From SHVO01 sp050246995 (GTDB lineage Bacteria > Pseudomonadota > Alphaproteobacteria > Rhodospirillales > Rhodospirillaceae), in assembly GCA_050246995.1 (NCBI GenBank), contig JBFWVA010000006.1:62001-126000 (forward strand): 64,000 bases of DNA, given 5' to 3'. Below the pieces are notes generated by a model that was not told the DNA's origin, made no database searches, and saw only the letters and a list, made by a program, of their open reading frames with translations. Position 1 is the first letter of the stretch; the number at the start of each line of letters is the position of its first letter. The translations under genes and the position numbers were made by a program. Shown here one piece after another: positions 40,120 to 49,823 of the stretch.

Positions 40120-42792
40120 CTACCAGAGGATTGTCACGGCGCCACTATGACCGGCGAAACCGCCGGTCGTCCCCCCGCGCCCCGGCGTCTCGGTACTCGC
40201 GTAGCTCGGCGCCCAATGCGGATCGGTACAGGGATTGCCGCTAGGTATACATCCCGCGTCGGGGACTGCACCGTCGGCGATATCTTCGTTGAGAACGGCA
40301 TTGTCGATATCCCCGTTCGCGATGTTGCCGCCGTTTCCGTTGTCGTTGTTGTTTTGATCGCCGCCGCCAGTGCCGGGCGGAACATCGAACATGAGGGTCG
40401 AGCCCACGGTGATCGTCGTACTCGTCCCTGCTGTACCGTCGACCCCACCACTTCCTAGCGCGCCAGCCGATCCGACCACTATGTCCCATGCACCGCTATT
40501 CGGGATGAGGCCGCGGGCAAAGGCTCCGCCACCACCGTCGTTGTCGGCAGGAGCGCCACCTGCGCTGTACCCGCCCCCACCACCCGCCCAGGCCTTGGCG
40601 AAGATCGCGATAAGGTCGGTAGGCGGGGTGATAACACCGTGATCGACGGCGAGCTGCGGCGTGCGGAAAGCGCACTCGTAAGAACTAATCCTCACCTCGG
40701 CGTCACAGACCGCATTCGCGTTCGGACGGAAGTAGATGGCCAGGGCTGGCGCATAGTACGCCCCGTCGCGTAGCGTTCCCGCCGCGCCGATGCCGCCGTA
40801 GTTCGCAGCCGCGGTCGAAGCGATGCCACCGTCGAATACCGTCGGGTCAAGCTTCCAATTCACCACAAGGCCCGTGGTACCGCAGTTCGCACCGCCAAGG
40901 CGCTTCTCATAGCATTGGGCGATGTTGGTGGCTGAGCGCACGGAATTCCAGACACGCACGTCCGAGATGTTGCCCGAGAAGAAGTTCGAAGCCGCCGTAT
41001 TGCTGGTCATCGTATCGGCACCGACGACAAACTCAACGTTGCCCTCGTTGATCGGGCCGGTCGCGGTCGTGATGATCGTACTCGAGGCGAGCACGCCGTC
41101 CTTGTAGGCCGTGACCGTGTCACTGGAGCTGTCATAGGTGACGGCCACATGCATCCAAGTATTCACCGTTGCGGTGATCCCCAGCGTCACATCCTCATTG
41201 GCGCCGGCGTCGCTGCGAAGCCCAAGTTTCAGTGCCGAACCGTCTAGGAACAATCGGAAACCGCTATTGGCCAAATCGGCCGTGTCCCACTGAGAAATGA
41301 TGGTCTGAGCAGTACCCGACGCTTGGACTGTGCGAGGGCGTATCCAGGCCTCAAGGCTCAAGTTTGCCGATACGTCATTGGTGCCATCAGCCGAGGACAC
41401 AAACCCGTCAGCAGGCCCGGTCAGAACCGAGAGCATGGGCGTGCCAATGATCACGTTATCGAAGCGGTTTGTCCCGGAGCCCCCAACGAAGAGGACGCGC
41501 TGCTCGCCAGTGAGATCAACGTTGAGACTCGTATCAATAGCCTCAGCCGCGTTGGATGGATTGGACACCTGGCTGATCCGCGCCCACGCGGCGGAGCCAT
41601 CGTCATAGGCTTCAATGAAATACTGCTGCCCCTGGATGAGGTTGTAGTTACCGCTGGTAGCGTGCGCACCACCCGTCGACTCGCGGATCGTGACGGTATT
41701 GTTGCCGGCGGTCCCGGTGCTAAAGAACCGAAACGTCACACCGGTCGTGAAAAGATCGTCGGACGTCTGCGTGGAAGGGGTCGCCCGGGTGACGATCGAG
41801 AAACCTGACGTCGCGTTTCCAGAATCCGGCGTCCAATACCCGGAAACGTAAACGGGGCGTGTGAGAGGGGCAAAATTCCAAGACGTGAGCGTCGCGAGGT
41901 AGGTGCCGGAGGCGTCGAATACGGCCTGTCCGCCGCTCTGTTCGGGGGCATTGGCGCCGCCATCGGTCGTCCACTGGCCAGCATCGAAACCCGGCCCCGC
42001 ATCTGCGAAATCATCCCCAAGCGTGGCGTTGATTTGTCCGCCGGGGGCCAAGGTCTTACAGACGTTCTCCAGTTCGGTCGTTCCGGACGTCACCACTCTG
42101 TCGTCAAAATATGTCGAGCCAGTGGTCGCGTTGTACGGCCCGCTATAGACCACGCTTGTGATATCGACATTGTCCTCTTCGAAGGAGCCTGCCTCCGGAT
42201 CGGCCATCGCAGTGCCGGTGGAAGTCGTGCCACCCAGGCCGTTCTTGCCGTGACTGATGACGGCGAACCGGACGTAGCTACCCTGCCCAGCGGCCTGCCC
42301 CGTTTCGCGCACCTCAAGGCTGGTCTGATCTATACTCGTGCCGGGATAATCGACGTCGCTACTGTTATAACCATTCACCACCGATTCGCAGACTTGGCGC
42401 TCTTCCTGATCCGCAAGTACGACGTAAGTGTAATATCGGCCATATTCATCGATGGCGTCATCGCGTGAAATCGCGAGCGTCTGCCACGGAAGTGTTCCCG
42501 TGACGACGCCACTGCCGTTGCAGGGCGTGTTGGCCGTGCCATTCAGATCGGTATCGGGGCACGGTAGATCGGTGTGTTGCTTGAAGTAGGCAAAGAGCGC
42601 GTCGCGGGAGATGGACTGCCCTTTCTCCCCGGACTGCTCGCGCACGATTTCCCGTGAGATGCCCAAGTGCTTCGCCATGAACACGGCGAGTGCGGAAAAC
42701 GCGAGGATGGAGACGACAATAGCGATGACGATCCCCGCCACGCCCTCGTCGCGGGCGAACGCGCGCGTCCACCGCTTTAGAAGATTACGCAC
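40120..42792 (-). CDS. giant pilin-like/LamG/glycine-rich surface protein, copy A
   Basis: 890 residues from GTG 42792, with AAGGAT 7 nt upstream. N-terminus VRNLLKRWTRAFARDEG, then a 26-residue hydrophobic helix (15-40), as in class III or pseudopilins but without Glu5. Then PCPDTD (77-82), LPWQTLAISRDDAIDEYGRYYTYVV: the CPD/LPW pattern of prepilin-type proteins. A jellyroll-like region (about 265-455), a LamG/concanavalin-like domain (about 475-650: SLEAWIRPRT, WMHVAVTYDSS, FSGNISDVRVWNS) and a Gly-rich C-terminal domain (about 735-890) ending AVTILW follow. Closely paralogous to 43119-45857 in the same order. Surface adhesin or pilus-tip role is inference. Converges on the FecR-barrel gene. 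Confidence 0.88.
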   Translation of the reverse strand: MRNLLKRWTRAFARDEGVAGIVIAIVVSILAFSALAVFMAKHLGISREIVREQSGEKGQSISRDALFAYFKQHTDLPCPDTDLNGTANTPCNGSGVVTGTLPWQTLAISRDDAIDEYGRYYTYVVLADQEERQVCESVVNGYNSSDVDYPGTSIDQTSLEVRETGQAAGQGSYVRFAVISHGKNGLGGTTSTGTAMADPEAGSFEEDNVDITSVVYSGPYNATTGSTYFDDRVVTSGTTELENVCKTLAPGGQINATLGDDFADAGPGFDAGQWTTDGGANAPEQSGGQAVFDASGTYLATLTSWNFAPLTRPVYVSGYWTPDSGNATSGFSIVTRATPSTQTSDDLFTTGVTFRFFSTGTAGNNTVTIRESTGGAHATSGNYNLIQGQQYFIEAYDDGSAAWARISQVSNPSNAAEAIDTSLNVDLTGEQRVLFVGGSGTNRFDNVIIGTPMLSVLTGPADGFVSSADGTNDVSANLSLEAWIRPRTVQASGTAQTIISQWDTADLANSGFRLFLDGSALKLGLRSDAGANEDVTLGITATVNTWMHVAVTYDSSSDTVTAYKDGVLASSTIITTATGPINEGNVEFVVGADTMTSNTAASNFFSGNISDVRVWNSVRSATNIAQCYEKRLGGANCGTTGLVVNWKLDPTVFDGGIASTAAANYGGIGAAGTLRDGAYYAPALAIYFRPNANAVCDAEVRISSYECAFRTPQLAVDHGVITPPTDLIAIFAKAWAGGGGGYSAGGAPADNDGGGGAFARGLIPNSGAWDIVVGSAGALGSGGVDGTAGTSTTITVGSTLMFDVPPGTGGGDQNNNDNGNGGNIANGDIDNAVLNEDIADGAVPDAGCIPSGNPCTDPHWAPSYASTETPGRGGTTGGFAGHSGAVTILW

Positions 42793-43118
42793 CCCGGTAT
42801 CCTTGTCCCAGCCGGCGGTATTCTTACGCGCCCGCGAAACGTTTCGTTGCAGAGCCGTCAGATTATATATCAATGCTCCGTCAACCAAAGGTAGCATATA
42901 TTGCCGCGACTCCCCAGCTGGAAGTGGGTATCCAGGCACCGCCAAAATAGCGCGATAGTCGCCCCTACGCGGCCGAAACACCGGCGATGGAGCCGCTCCC
43001 GTGAGGCATATTGCGAGGAAAGGGATGGCAAGCGATTGTGTGTCTGAGGGCGTCCCGGCCAAGCCGTCCCCCATGCGATGCTGAGGAGCTGTGGCCACGT
43101 GTGGCGATGCGGTTGTCG
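42793..43118 (-). promoter_or_regulatory. region between the two giant surface-protein genes
   Basis: 326 bp, no gene. On the minus strand a perfect -10 element TATAAT lies at 42862-42867, about 70 bp upstream of the GTG of copy A; TTGACG is nearby (42879-42884) but only 11 bp away, too close for a -35. So copy A may have its own promoter besides read-through from copy B. Confidence 0.35.
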
Positions 43119-45857
43119 TTACCAGAACAGAACGACCAAGCCGTCTTGTCCATTTATGTACAAGCCGCCGCCATCGGCATCACCGCCGTAACCGAAATGC
43201 GGATACAGCGTCGTATCGCCGGAGCTCAGCGCGAAGTAGGGGTCGGTACATGCGTCTCCCAAGACAGTAATGGCGGGGATACACCCCGGAATACGGCCGC
43301 GGGTCGTACTACTATCCAATTCGCTCGTAAGCATGCTTGTGGCGGTAGCGCCGCCACTAGCCCCGTCACCATTGTTGGCGGCACGCGTACCGCGCGTGCC
43401 CTGCAGGCGCGGTGTGCCTTGGTCCGCAAACGACGTCACGCCGTTGCCGCTCGTCGCCCCCCCAGTTCCGCCGGTGCCGGCAGTAATATCAAGATCACTC
43501 CCATTGTTGAGGAAAAGGCCGCCCGCGAAACCGCCGCCGCCGCCATCCCAAATGGTGATACCCGTACCATCCGTGTCGCTGCCCCCGCCGGGTCCCCACA
43601 CTTTGGCGTAGAACGTCGCAATTCCTCCGAGATGCTCGGCTGTAATCGTTCCCGTTTCGGCCCCGCGAAAATCGCAGCGATAAGGACCGATGCGATTGCC
43701 CGCTACCGAAATGACGCCCGGACCGCAGATATCCGTGGACACCGTGCGGAAATCGAGGAGCCGGGTGACCACGTAGGCGGCAGCGCCCCCAAACGTCCCA
43801 TTTGCGTCCGTGCCGCCGGGCATATTCGGCGTTCTGACGACGGTCGTGCTCGTGAAATCACCAGACTCCCGATCAAAGCGCCAGTTCACGATCAGGTTGG
43901 CGACGGCCGCCGCGGAGTTCACTTGCGGAAGGCGATGGTTGTACCACTCCAAAATTTCGAAAGAAGACCGGGCGACATCCCACACCCGCACGTCGGAAAC
44001 CGCGCCATTGTAGATGTCCTCGTAACTTCCCCCGCTGGCTGAATTGTACGTCGCTCCCACCGCAAATCGCGCATTGGGCGCCCGGATGGCCGCGGACGAA
44101 AGAACGTCCGTGAGGCGCGTGACAGCTTTGCTATTAATGTAAAGCACAACGTCGCCGGCATCGTAAGAAACCGCGACATGAGTCCACTCGCCGGCTACGA
44201 GCGATTCTTCCAAAGATGCCGTATCGATCGCCGCCGTGCCGCTGCCGACGGACAACGAAAGGGCCCCGTCCTCTGTCATAAACAAGCGGAAGGAGCTGTT
44301 CGCCAAACTATTGGCATTCCACTTCGCGATCAGCGTGGCCTCCTCCCCCGCCCCGGGAAGTTCACGCGGTTTGAACCAGCCTTCGATCGTGAACGCGCCG
44401 GACGACGTGCCGTTTACACCAGTCCCGGCGTGCGCATAGCCCGTGCCGTAAGTGTCCATCGCCAGCATCGGCGTTCCGACCACAAGGTTGTCGATGTGGC
44501 TCTCGAGGTTTGCGCCATTCACAAAATAAACGCGTTGATCGCCGGTATTATCGACGTCGCCGGTGTCGACGTACGCATAAGCGCTATTATCAGGATCGTC
44601 GTCCTGCTCGATCTTCATCCAAACGGAGTTTCCGCTGTCATAAACTTCGATGAGGTATTTGCGGGCACTGCGAATCTGAAAAGTCGCAGCGCCAACAACG
44701 GTCGGCGATAGACTCGTGCCATTATCAAGAATATCGATCGTGCCTGCTTCACCGTCCGCGTCGACATTTCCACTCACACGGAAGGTTATACCCTGTGCAA
44801 GGACATCGCCGGTCGGCACGCCAGCAGCGCGCGTGATGATCGAGAACCCGACCGCGGTGGGCGTCGCACTGGTGCTATCGGGGTCTGGGACCCAATCGGT
44901 CGCGATGTACAGTGGCTTTTCGCTCGCATCGAGGCGAAAGCTTGCCGCAGAAATAAAATAGGAGGCCGTGGTCGACAAGCTTGCTACAGCGTTGCCGGCC
45001 GAATCGGTTGCCTCCGTTGGCGCCCCAGTCGGAGAAGACTCAAGTTTTGCGGAATCTATGCCGTTCGTGAACGGTTCATAGATTTCAGCATTGGCCAGAC
45101 CGGACGGTGTATTGCCTTCGCACTGAGACTGCAACTTCGACGCGGTCGGCGTGAATACAACGTCGTCGAAATAATCCGATCCCTGGGTTACGTCATACGG
45201 TCCCGAAAAGATAACCGCAGGCGTCGCGCCAGCGTTGTCCTCCTCGTCCGACCCCGCGAAGGGGGCGCTGTACGCCGCTCCAGAGGCAGAGATGCCGCCA
45301 AGCTTATTAGGCCCATGGCTGAACACCACAAAGGGGACATAGGTCCCTTCGCCGGCCGCTTGCGTCGTTAGCCGCACTTCAAGTTCGTCAGAATTTAGGA
45401 GCTCGCCTGTATAGGTCGGCGCGACGTTGGAATCGAAATCGCTGCCAACGGATAGACAGACATCCTTGGCCTCAGCTGAAACAACATAGCTATAGAATGT
45501 GCCATAGCCGTCGAGCGCGTCGTCACGACTGAGGCCAATTGTACGCCACGGCAGGGTACCGGCCGTGGTTCCGGTGGCATTGCAGGAGTCTGACTGACCG
45601 TCCGGCGTCGCGTCGGTATCCGGACATGGCAAAGTGGCGTTGACGTTGAGATAGGCAAGGAGCGCACTTTGCACCAGACTCGCATGAACCGCCGTCGTCT
45701 GCGCGCGCGGTACGTCGCGCGTCGGTCCCGCGAACTTCGACATGAACACGGAGAGCGCCGAAAATGCGAGGATCGAGACAATAATCGCGATGACAATGCC
45801 TGCAACGCCCTCGTCGCGCGCGAATGCGCGCGTACACCGCTTTAGAAAATTACGCAC
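43119..45857 (-). CDS. giant pilin-like/LamG/glycine-rich surface protein, copy B
   Basis: 912 residues from GTG 45857. The first 45 residues (MRNFLKRCTRAFARDEG, GIVIAIIVSILAFSALSVF) match copy A almost exactly, and the AAGGAT ribosome-binding region is shared too. Then LPCPDTDATPDG, LPWRTIGLSRDDALDGYG, a jellyroll-like region, a LamG-like domain (AFTIEGWFKPRE, EWTHVAVSYDAG, NGAVSDVRVWDVAR), and a C-terminal Gly-rich domain ending LVVLFW. The middle parts have diverged much more than the start. Anchored or exported through a pilin-type route, if that machinery acts on it; no pilus genes are in the window. Ca2+/carbohydrate binding by LamG is known for the family. Confidence 0.88.
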   Translation of the reverse strand: MRNFLKRCTRAFARDEGVAGIVIAIIVSILAFSALSVFMSKFAGPTRDVPRAQTTAVHASLVQSALLAYLNVNATLPCPDTDATPDGQSDSCNATGTTAGTLPWRTIGLSRDDALDGYGTFYSYVVSAEAKDVCLSVGSDFDSNVAPTYTGELLNSDELEVRLTTQAAGEGTYVPFVVFSHGPNKLGGISASGAAYSAPFAGSDEEDNAGATPAVIFSGPYDVTQGSDYFDDVVFTPTASKLQSQCEGNTPSGLANAEIYEPFTNGIDSAKLESSPTGAPTEATDSAGNAVASLSTTASYFISAASFRLDASEKPLYIATDWVPDPDSTSATPTAVGFSIITRAAGVPTGDVLAQGITFRVSGNVDADGEAGTIDILDNGTSLSPTVVGAATFQIRSARKYLIEVYDSGNSVWMKIEQDDDPDNSAYAYVDTGDVDNTGDQRVYFVNGANLESHIDNLVVGTPMLAMDTYGTGYAHAGTGVNGTSSGAFTIEGWFKPRELPGAGEEATLIAKWNANSLANSSFRLFMTEDGALSLSVGSGTAAIDTASLEESLVAGEWTHVAVSYDAGDVVLYINSKAVTRLTDVLSSAAIRAPNARFAVGATYNSASGGSYEDIYNGAVSDVRVWDVARSSFEILEWYNHRLPQVNSAAAVANLIVNWRFDRESGDFTSTTVVRTPNMPGGTDANGTFGGAAAYVVTRLLDFRTVSTDICGPGVISVAGNRIGPYRCDFRGAETGTITAEHLGGIATFYAKVWGPGGGSDTDGTGITIWDGGGGGFAGGLFLNNGSDLDITAGTGGTGGATSGNGVTSFADQGTPRLQGTRGTRAANNGDGASGGATATSMLTSELDSSTTRGRIPGCIPAITVLGDACTDPYFALSSGDTTLYPHFGYGGDADGGGLYINGQDGLVVLFW

Positions 45858-46066
45858 TCAGCTATCCTTGCTCCGCCAGCGGCATCTTAGGGCGCAGACT
45901 TTAAGATGACCTTGCCTCCGATCACCGTGCCTGCAAAAAAACCGCGTGCGCATGACTAACATGAGCATCTTACAATTGCGGATACCTAAAACGCTCAATC
46001 ACTTGTAGCGTTATCTGCGACTTCCATATGAACGCGTGGGTTACGCACGCTCCAGGAGTTTTCCGA

Positions 46067-46486
46067 ATGAAATACCTGCACACCATGGTGCGCGTTACCG
46101 ATCTCGACGCTTCGCTAGACTTTTACGTGAACAAACTCGGCCTGATCGAGCTGCGGCGCACAGAAAGCGAAAAGGGACGCTTCACGCTGGTATTCCTGGC
46201 CGCGCCGGGCGACGAGACCGCACAGATCGAACTTACCTACAACTGGGATCCGGAGACCTACACCGGTGGGCGGAACTTCGGGCATGTCGCCTATGAGGTC
46301 GACGACATCTACGCCTTATGCCAGCGTTTGATGGACAAGGGTGTTGTCATCAACCGCCCGCCGCGTGACGGGCGCATGGCGTTTGTCCGCTCGCCGGACA
46401 ATATCTCTATCGAGCTGCTGCAAAAAGGTAACGCACAGCCGCCGCAGGAGCCGTGGGCGTCGATGCCGAATACCGGGGTCTGGTAG
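46067..46486 (+). CDS. gloA: lactoylglutathione lyase (glyoxalase I)
   Basis: 139 residues. MKYLHTMVRVTDLDASLDFYVNKLGL opens the VOC fold; IELTYNWDPETYTGGRNFGHVAYEVDDI and RMAFVRSPDNISIELLQKG are the classical GloA motifs and provide the His/Glu metal ligands (His5, Glu54-like in IELTYNWD, His in FGHVAY, Glu in ISIELL). It converts the methylglyoxal-glutathione adduct to S-lactoylglutathione. AGGAG lies 8 nt before ATG 46067. It converges on the DUF2336 gene (2-bp gap). Confidence 0.95.
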   Translation: MKYLHTMVRVTDLDASLDFYVNKLGLIELRRTESEKGRFTLVFLAAPGDETAQIELTYNWDPETYTGGRNFGHVAYEVDDIYALCQRLMDKGVVINRPPRDGRMAFVRSPDNISIELLQKGNAQPPQEPWASMPNTGVW

Positions 46487-46488
46487 GT

Positions 46489-47619
46489 TTAGTGGACCGC
46501 GAGCGACGCCGCGGGAACCTGCGTCACTTTCGCAAGCAGGTATTCCAGATCGTCGTTATCGAACTCGACGCCGATGCTTTCGTATTGCGTCAGCACGCGC
46601 TCGATAATCCGGCGCGAATACCGCTCGGGGTCGAGATCGCGGCCGTCGAGTTCGGTCTGGGCAATGACGGATAGGGCCGCCTGAGCGGCGGGATAACCGC
46701 CTTCGGGAAGACGCGTCTTGGCCCAGATTGTCTGGAGACCGCGGCCGCCGGGATCGTGGATCAGCGCACGCGTGTTGTCGATGGGAAGGCCCGCGAGGCC
46801 GGCGAGCGCGTGTTCGAAGAACCGCAAGTTGCCCATGCAGATCGCGCGCAGGACAATCGAGCCCGTAAGGCGATTGTTCGCTTGAAGCTGCGCGACGAGC
46901 GCCTTCAGGCTTTCTTCCGAAACACCCATGGCCAAACCGACGGTCGCTCGCTCGCGGGTCTGAAGCACGAGTTCGAGCGCGATATCCGCCGAAATCTTGT
47001 GGTTGGAAAGAAGGTGCGTACGCAGGTGCTCGGCGACGCGTGTCACCAGCCGTTCCGCAACCGTGATCGGCAGCGCATCGCGATGGACAAGCGGCTCCTG
47101 TACGGCTTCGCTATGGCCGAATTTATCGACCACCTTATGCAAGGTCGGCTCGGCGATCGCGGCACCCGGATTGGCGAGCAATTTCGCAACCACCGTTTCA
47201 GAACCATTTTGGACAATCGCGTCGGACACGCGCGCGTCAACCTCGCGGCGGCCCGCGATGGCGTCGAGGCGCGAGGGCGAGCCCTGGCTGGTGATGATCT
47301 GCAAAAGATCGTCCGCTGTGAGGACTTCCGATGCGCTGAGGATCGGCAGCGCCACAGAATCGACGTCGCGGGCAAGCGAAACCGCCACGTCGTGCGGTAA
47401 GCGCGGGTTAGCGCGCAGGTTGGCGGACAGCGCCTCGCGCACGCGGACTTCGGCATCGCGCACCATGAGGCGGAAAATCTGCTCGGCGAGCGCCAATTCG
47501 GCCGGAGCGAACGAAGCGGCGTTGAACTGCTGAGCGAGTTTTGCCGCCGTGCCGGCACGCACCGCCGGAGACGGGTCTTTCTTCAGCTGATTGACGTCTT
47601 CCATGGTCAGCCCGGTCAT
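46489..47619 (-). CDS. DUF2336 domain protein
   Basis: 376 residues, mostly alpha-helical, with repeats such as DPSPAVRAGTAAKLAQQF, AEQIFRLMVRDAEVRVREALSANLRAN and LVTRVAEHLRTHLLSNHKI. These HEAT-like pairs define DUF2336, a family largely confined to alphaproteobacteria, with no firm biochemical role. No signal peptide or membrane helix. ATG 47619 (MTGLTMEDV) was chosen; ATG 47604 is an alternative. The upstream region is long and shared with the divergent symporter gene. Confidence 0.85.
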   Translation of the reverse strand: MTGLTMEDVNQLKKDPSPAVRAGTAAKLAQQFNAASFAPAELALAEQIFRLMVRDAEVRVREALSANLRANPRLPHDVAVSLARDVDSVALPILSASEVLTADDLLQIITSQGSPSRLDAIAGRREVDARVSDAIVQNGSETVVAKLLANPGAAIAEPTLHKVVDKFGHSEAVQEPLVHRDALPITVAERLVTRVAEHLRTHLLSNHKISADIALELVLQTRERATVGLAMGVSEESLKALVAQLQANNRLTGSIVLRAICMGNLRFFEHALAGLAGLPIDNTRALIHDPGGRGLQTIWAKTRLPEGGYPAAQAALSVIAQTELDGRDLDPERYSRRIIERVLTQYESIGVEFDNDDLEYLLAKVTQVPAASLAVH

Positions 47620-48018
47620 GGCCCAGCCCCAACGGCGATCATGCTTTTCCCCTGTCGGTTGATGCCAACATGAACAGTCCGACAAGACTTACGGTTTTGC
47701 AGCATAAACGCTCTGATCGTCCTGAAGTTGTGCCGCGAGGTCCACTGGGGAGGATTTTCTAGGTTTACGGGATGGAAGCGGAGCTCGACCGGTATAAGTG
47801 CCAGTGACCGCACAGGTTATACAACTAAAAGGCGTCATTTCACAAGCATCCCACCAGCCTGATCTCTTCCACATACAGCGTACGCCCATGCTAAGCCGCT
47901 GGTTGCATATTGGGGATAAGTTTTATCGCCAGGGGTTCCGTCACCCTAAAAGGGATGCACAGCCCGACGACAAATGCCATGGTTTAGAGATATTTAGCGG
48001 CCTCAAGGGGGATATGGG
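47620..48018. other. intergenic region between DUF2336 and symporter genes
   Basis: 399 bp between divergent genes. A plus-strand open frame starting at 47798 runs into the symporter gene in another frame, but its composition and lack of ribosome-binding site make it unconvincing. No clear promoter or operator was found. The symporter ribosome-binding site (GGGGGATATGGG) is at the right end. Confidence 0.4.
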
Positions 48019-49278
48019 ATGCTGCGCCGGCTCGCGAACCCCATCGTCATTGCGATGGTGGTTGGAATCGTTGTGGGGGCCATCTGCCACAACCAGTTGG
48101 ACCCTGCGAGCGCGAAGCAGGTCGCCAGTTACTTTTCCATTATCACGGACGTCTTCATCCGCCTCATCCGGATGATCATCGGCCCCCTCGTCTTCTCGAC
48201 ACTGGTCGTTGGCATCGCGCATATGGGCGACGCCTCGTCGCTGGGGCGGATCGGGGCGCGCACACTTGCATGGTTTATTGGCGCGTCGCTGGTCTCGCTG
48301 TTCCTCGGGCTGATCATGGTCAACCTTCTGGCACCCGGGGAAAACCTCGGGCTGCCCCTACCGGACGCGACCACACCCAGCGCCGTTCAAGGCGCTTCGC
48401 TGAACCTTCGCGAGTTCATTACCCACCTCGTCCCGCGGTCATTCTTTGAGTCCATGGTGAATAACGAGATCCTGCAGATTGTCGTTTTCTCGGCCTTCGT
48501 CGGCGTCGCGGCGATGAACCAGGGACACCACGGCAAGGTAATCGCCGATCTCGCCAACAGCGCGGCCAACATCATGCTGCAAATCACCAGTTATGTGATG
48601 AAGGCGGCCCCGCTCGCGATATTCGCGGCGCTATCGTCAGTGGTCACGACGCAAGGGCTCGACATCTTGACCGCCTATGGGCGCTTCATGGGAGGCTTCT
48701 ATCTATCGCTCATGCTGTTGTGGGCCCTTCTGATCGGCGCGGGTTATCTGATCGTGGGCAGCAGTATCGGAAAGCTCGTCAACGGCCTCAAAGCCCCCAT
48801 TCTTCTGGCCTTCTCGACCGCATCGTCGGAAGCCGCCTATCCGAAGACCCTCGAGCAGCTGGAACGTTTCGGCGTGTCAAAACGTGTCGCTTCTTTCGTT
48901 CTTCCGGTGGGCTACTCGTTCAACCTCGACGGTTCGATGATGTATTGCACCTTCGCCGTCATGTTCATCGCGCAGGCCTACAACATCGAAGTGACCTGGG
49001 CGCACCAGATCACCATGTTGCTGCTTCTCATGATCACCAGTAAAGGCATGGCGGGCGTTCCGCGCGCGTCACTGGTGGTCATCGCCGCGACGCTTACGAC
49101 CTTCAATCTGCCCGAGGCAGGCCTTCTCCTAATCCTCGGCGTCGATCAATTCCTCGACATGGGCCGCAGCGCAACCAACGTGGTCGGCAATGCAATTGCA
49201 ACGACCGCCGTTGCGCGATGGGAGAACGAATTGCATCCGGAAGCGGTCCCGGATACAGAAAAGGCGCAAACGTCCTAA
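48019..49278 (+). CDS. dicarboxylate/amino acid:cation symporter (DAACS family)
   Basis: 419 residues with 8 or more membrane helices. Family marks: RLIRMIIGPLVFSTLVVGIAHMGD, the serine-rich STASSEAAYPKTLEQLERFGV, the cation/substrate motif SFNLDGSMMY and the MAGVPRASLVVIAATL segment. DAACS members (GltP, DctA) import glutamate, aspartate or C4-dicarboxylates with Na+ or H+. The substrate is not fixed by these motifs. The gene is followed after 20 bp by apt on the same strand. Confidence 0.93.
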   Translation: MLRRLANPIVIAMVVGIVVGAICHNQLDPASAKQVASYFSIITDVFIRLIRMIIGPLVFSTLVVGIAHMGDASSLGRIGARTLAWFIGASLVSLFLGLIMVNLLAPGENLGLPLPDATTPSAVQGASLNLREFITHLVPRSFFESMVNNEILQIVVFSAFVGVAAMNQGHHGKVIADLANSAANIMLQITSYVMKAAPLAIFAALSSVVTTQGLDILTAYGRFMGGFYLSLMLLWALLIGAGYLIVGSSIGKLVNGLKAPILLAFSTASSEAAYPKTLEQLERFGVSKRVASFVLPVGYSFNLDGSMMYCTFAVMFIAQAYNIEVTWAHQITMLLLLMITSKGMAGVPRASLVVIAATLTTFNLPEAGLLLILGVDQFLDMGRSATNVVGNAIATTAVARWENELHPEAVPDTEKAQTS

Positions 49279-49298
49279 CTTTTGTTTTTTTGCCTACG

Positions 49299-49817
49299 AT
49301 GGATCTCAAAGAGCACGTACGCCAGATCCCCGATTTCCCCAAACCGGGTATCAACTTTTTCGACATCTCGACCCTGATCCGTCACCCGCAAGCGTGGCGG
49401 ACGACCATCGACCGCATGGCCGAGTTGATCGCTCCGTGGAGACCCGACGTCCTCGCGGCGATCGACGCGCGCGGCTTCTTGGTGGCCGCGCCTTTGGCGA
49501 TCGCGCTGAACTGCGGCACGATCATGATCCGCAAGTCAGGCAAGCTCCCGGGTAAGGTGAAAGCCCACACATATGGGCTCGAGTACGGCACCGATACGAT
49601 CGAGATCCAGGACGATGCCGTCACCCACGGCGAGCGCGTGGTCGTTCTCGATGACTTACTTGCCACTGGCGGCACCATTAAGGCGGCCGCGAAGCTTCTA
49701 CGCGAGTCCGGCGCCGACGTGGTGGGGGCGTCTTGCGTGATCGAATTGTCGTTCTTGAAGGCGCGCGAAACGCTGGGAGTTCCCTTCGCCGCACTTCTGC
49801 AATACGACAGCGAATAG
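49299..49817 (+). CDS. apt: adenine phosphoribosyltransferase
   Basis: 172 residues. The PRPP-binding loop VVVLDDLLATGGTIKAA (about 106-122) and the N-terminal VRQIPDFPKPGINFFDISTLI are typical of APRT. It salvages adenine to AMP. ATG 49299 has no recognisable Shine-Dalgarno sequence; the 20 bp after the symporter stop are T-rich. Translation may depend on coupling to the upstream gene. A start further upstream would overlap the symporter and is not supported by family length. It converges on ybaL (6-bp gap). Confidence 0.95.
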   Translation: MDLKEHVRQIPDFPKPGINFFDISTLIRHPQAWRTTIDRMAELIAPWRPDVLAAIDARGFLVAAPLAIALNCGTIMIRKSGKLPGKVKAHTYGLEYGTDTIEIQDDAVTHGERVVVLDDLLATGGTIKAAAKLLRESGADVVGASCVIELSFLKARETLGVPFAALLQYDSE

Positions 49818-49823
49818 AGAAGA

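Noticed and set aside
40449..40620. Gly-rich codon repeats at the 3' end of copy A as a DNA repeat array or CRISPR
   Set aside because: Repetition follows the Gly-rich protein sequence; no constant-length repeat or spacer pattern.
42793..43098. 102-codon N-terminal extension of surface protein copy A
   Set aside because: Copy B starts directly at the conserved RNxLKR segment with the same ribosome-binding region; the extension has no counterpart there.
47798..48175. 125-codon plus-strand frame upstream of the symporter
   Set aside because: Runs into the symporter gene in another frame, no ribosome-binding site; the N-terminal part resembles no known small protein.
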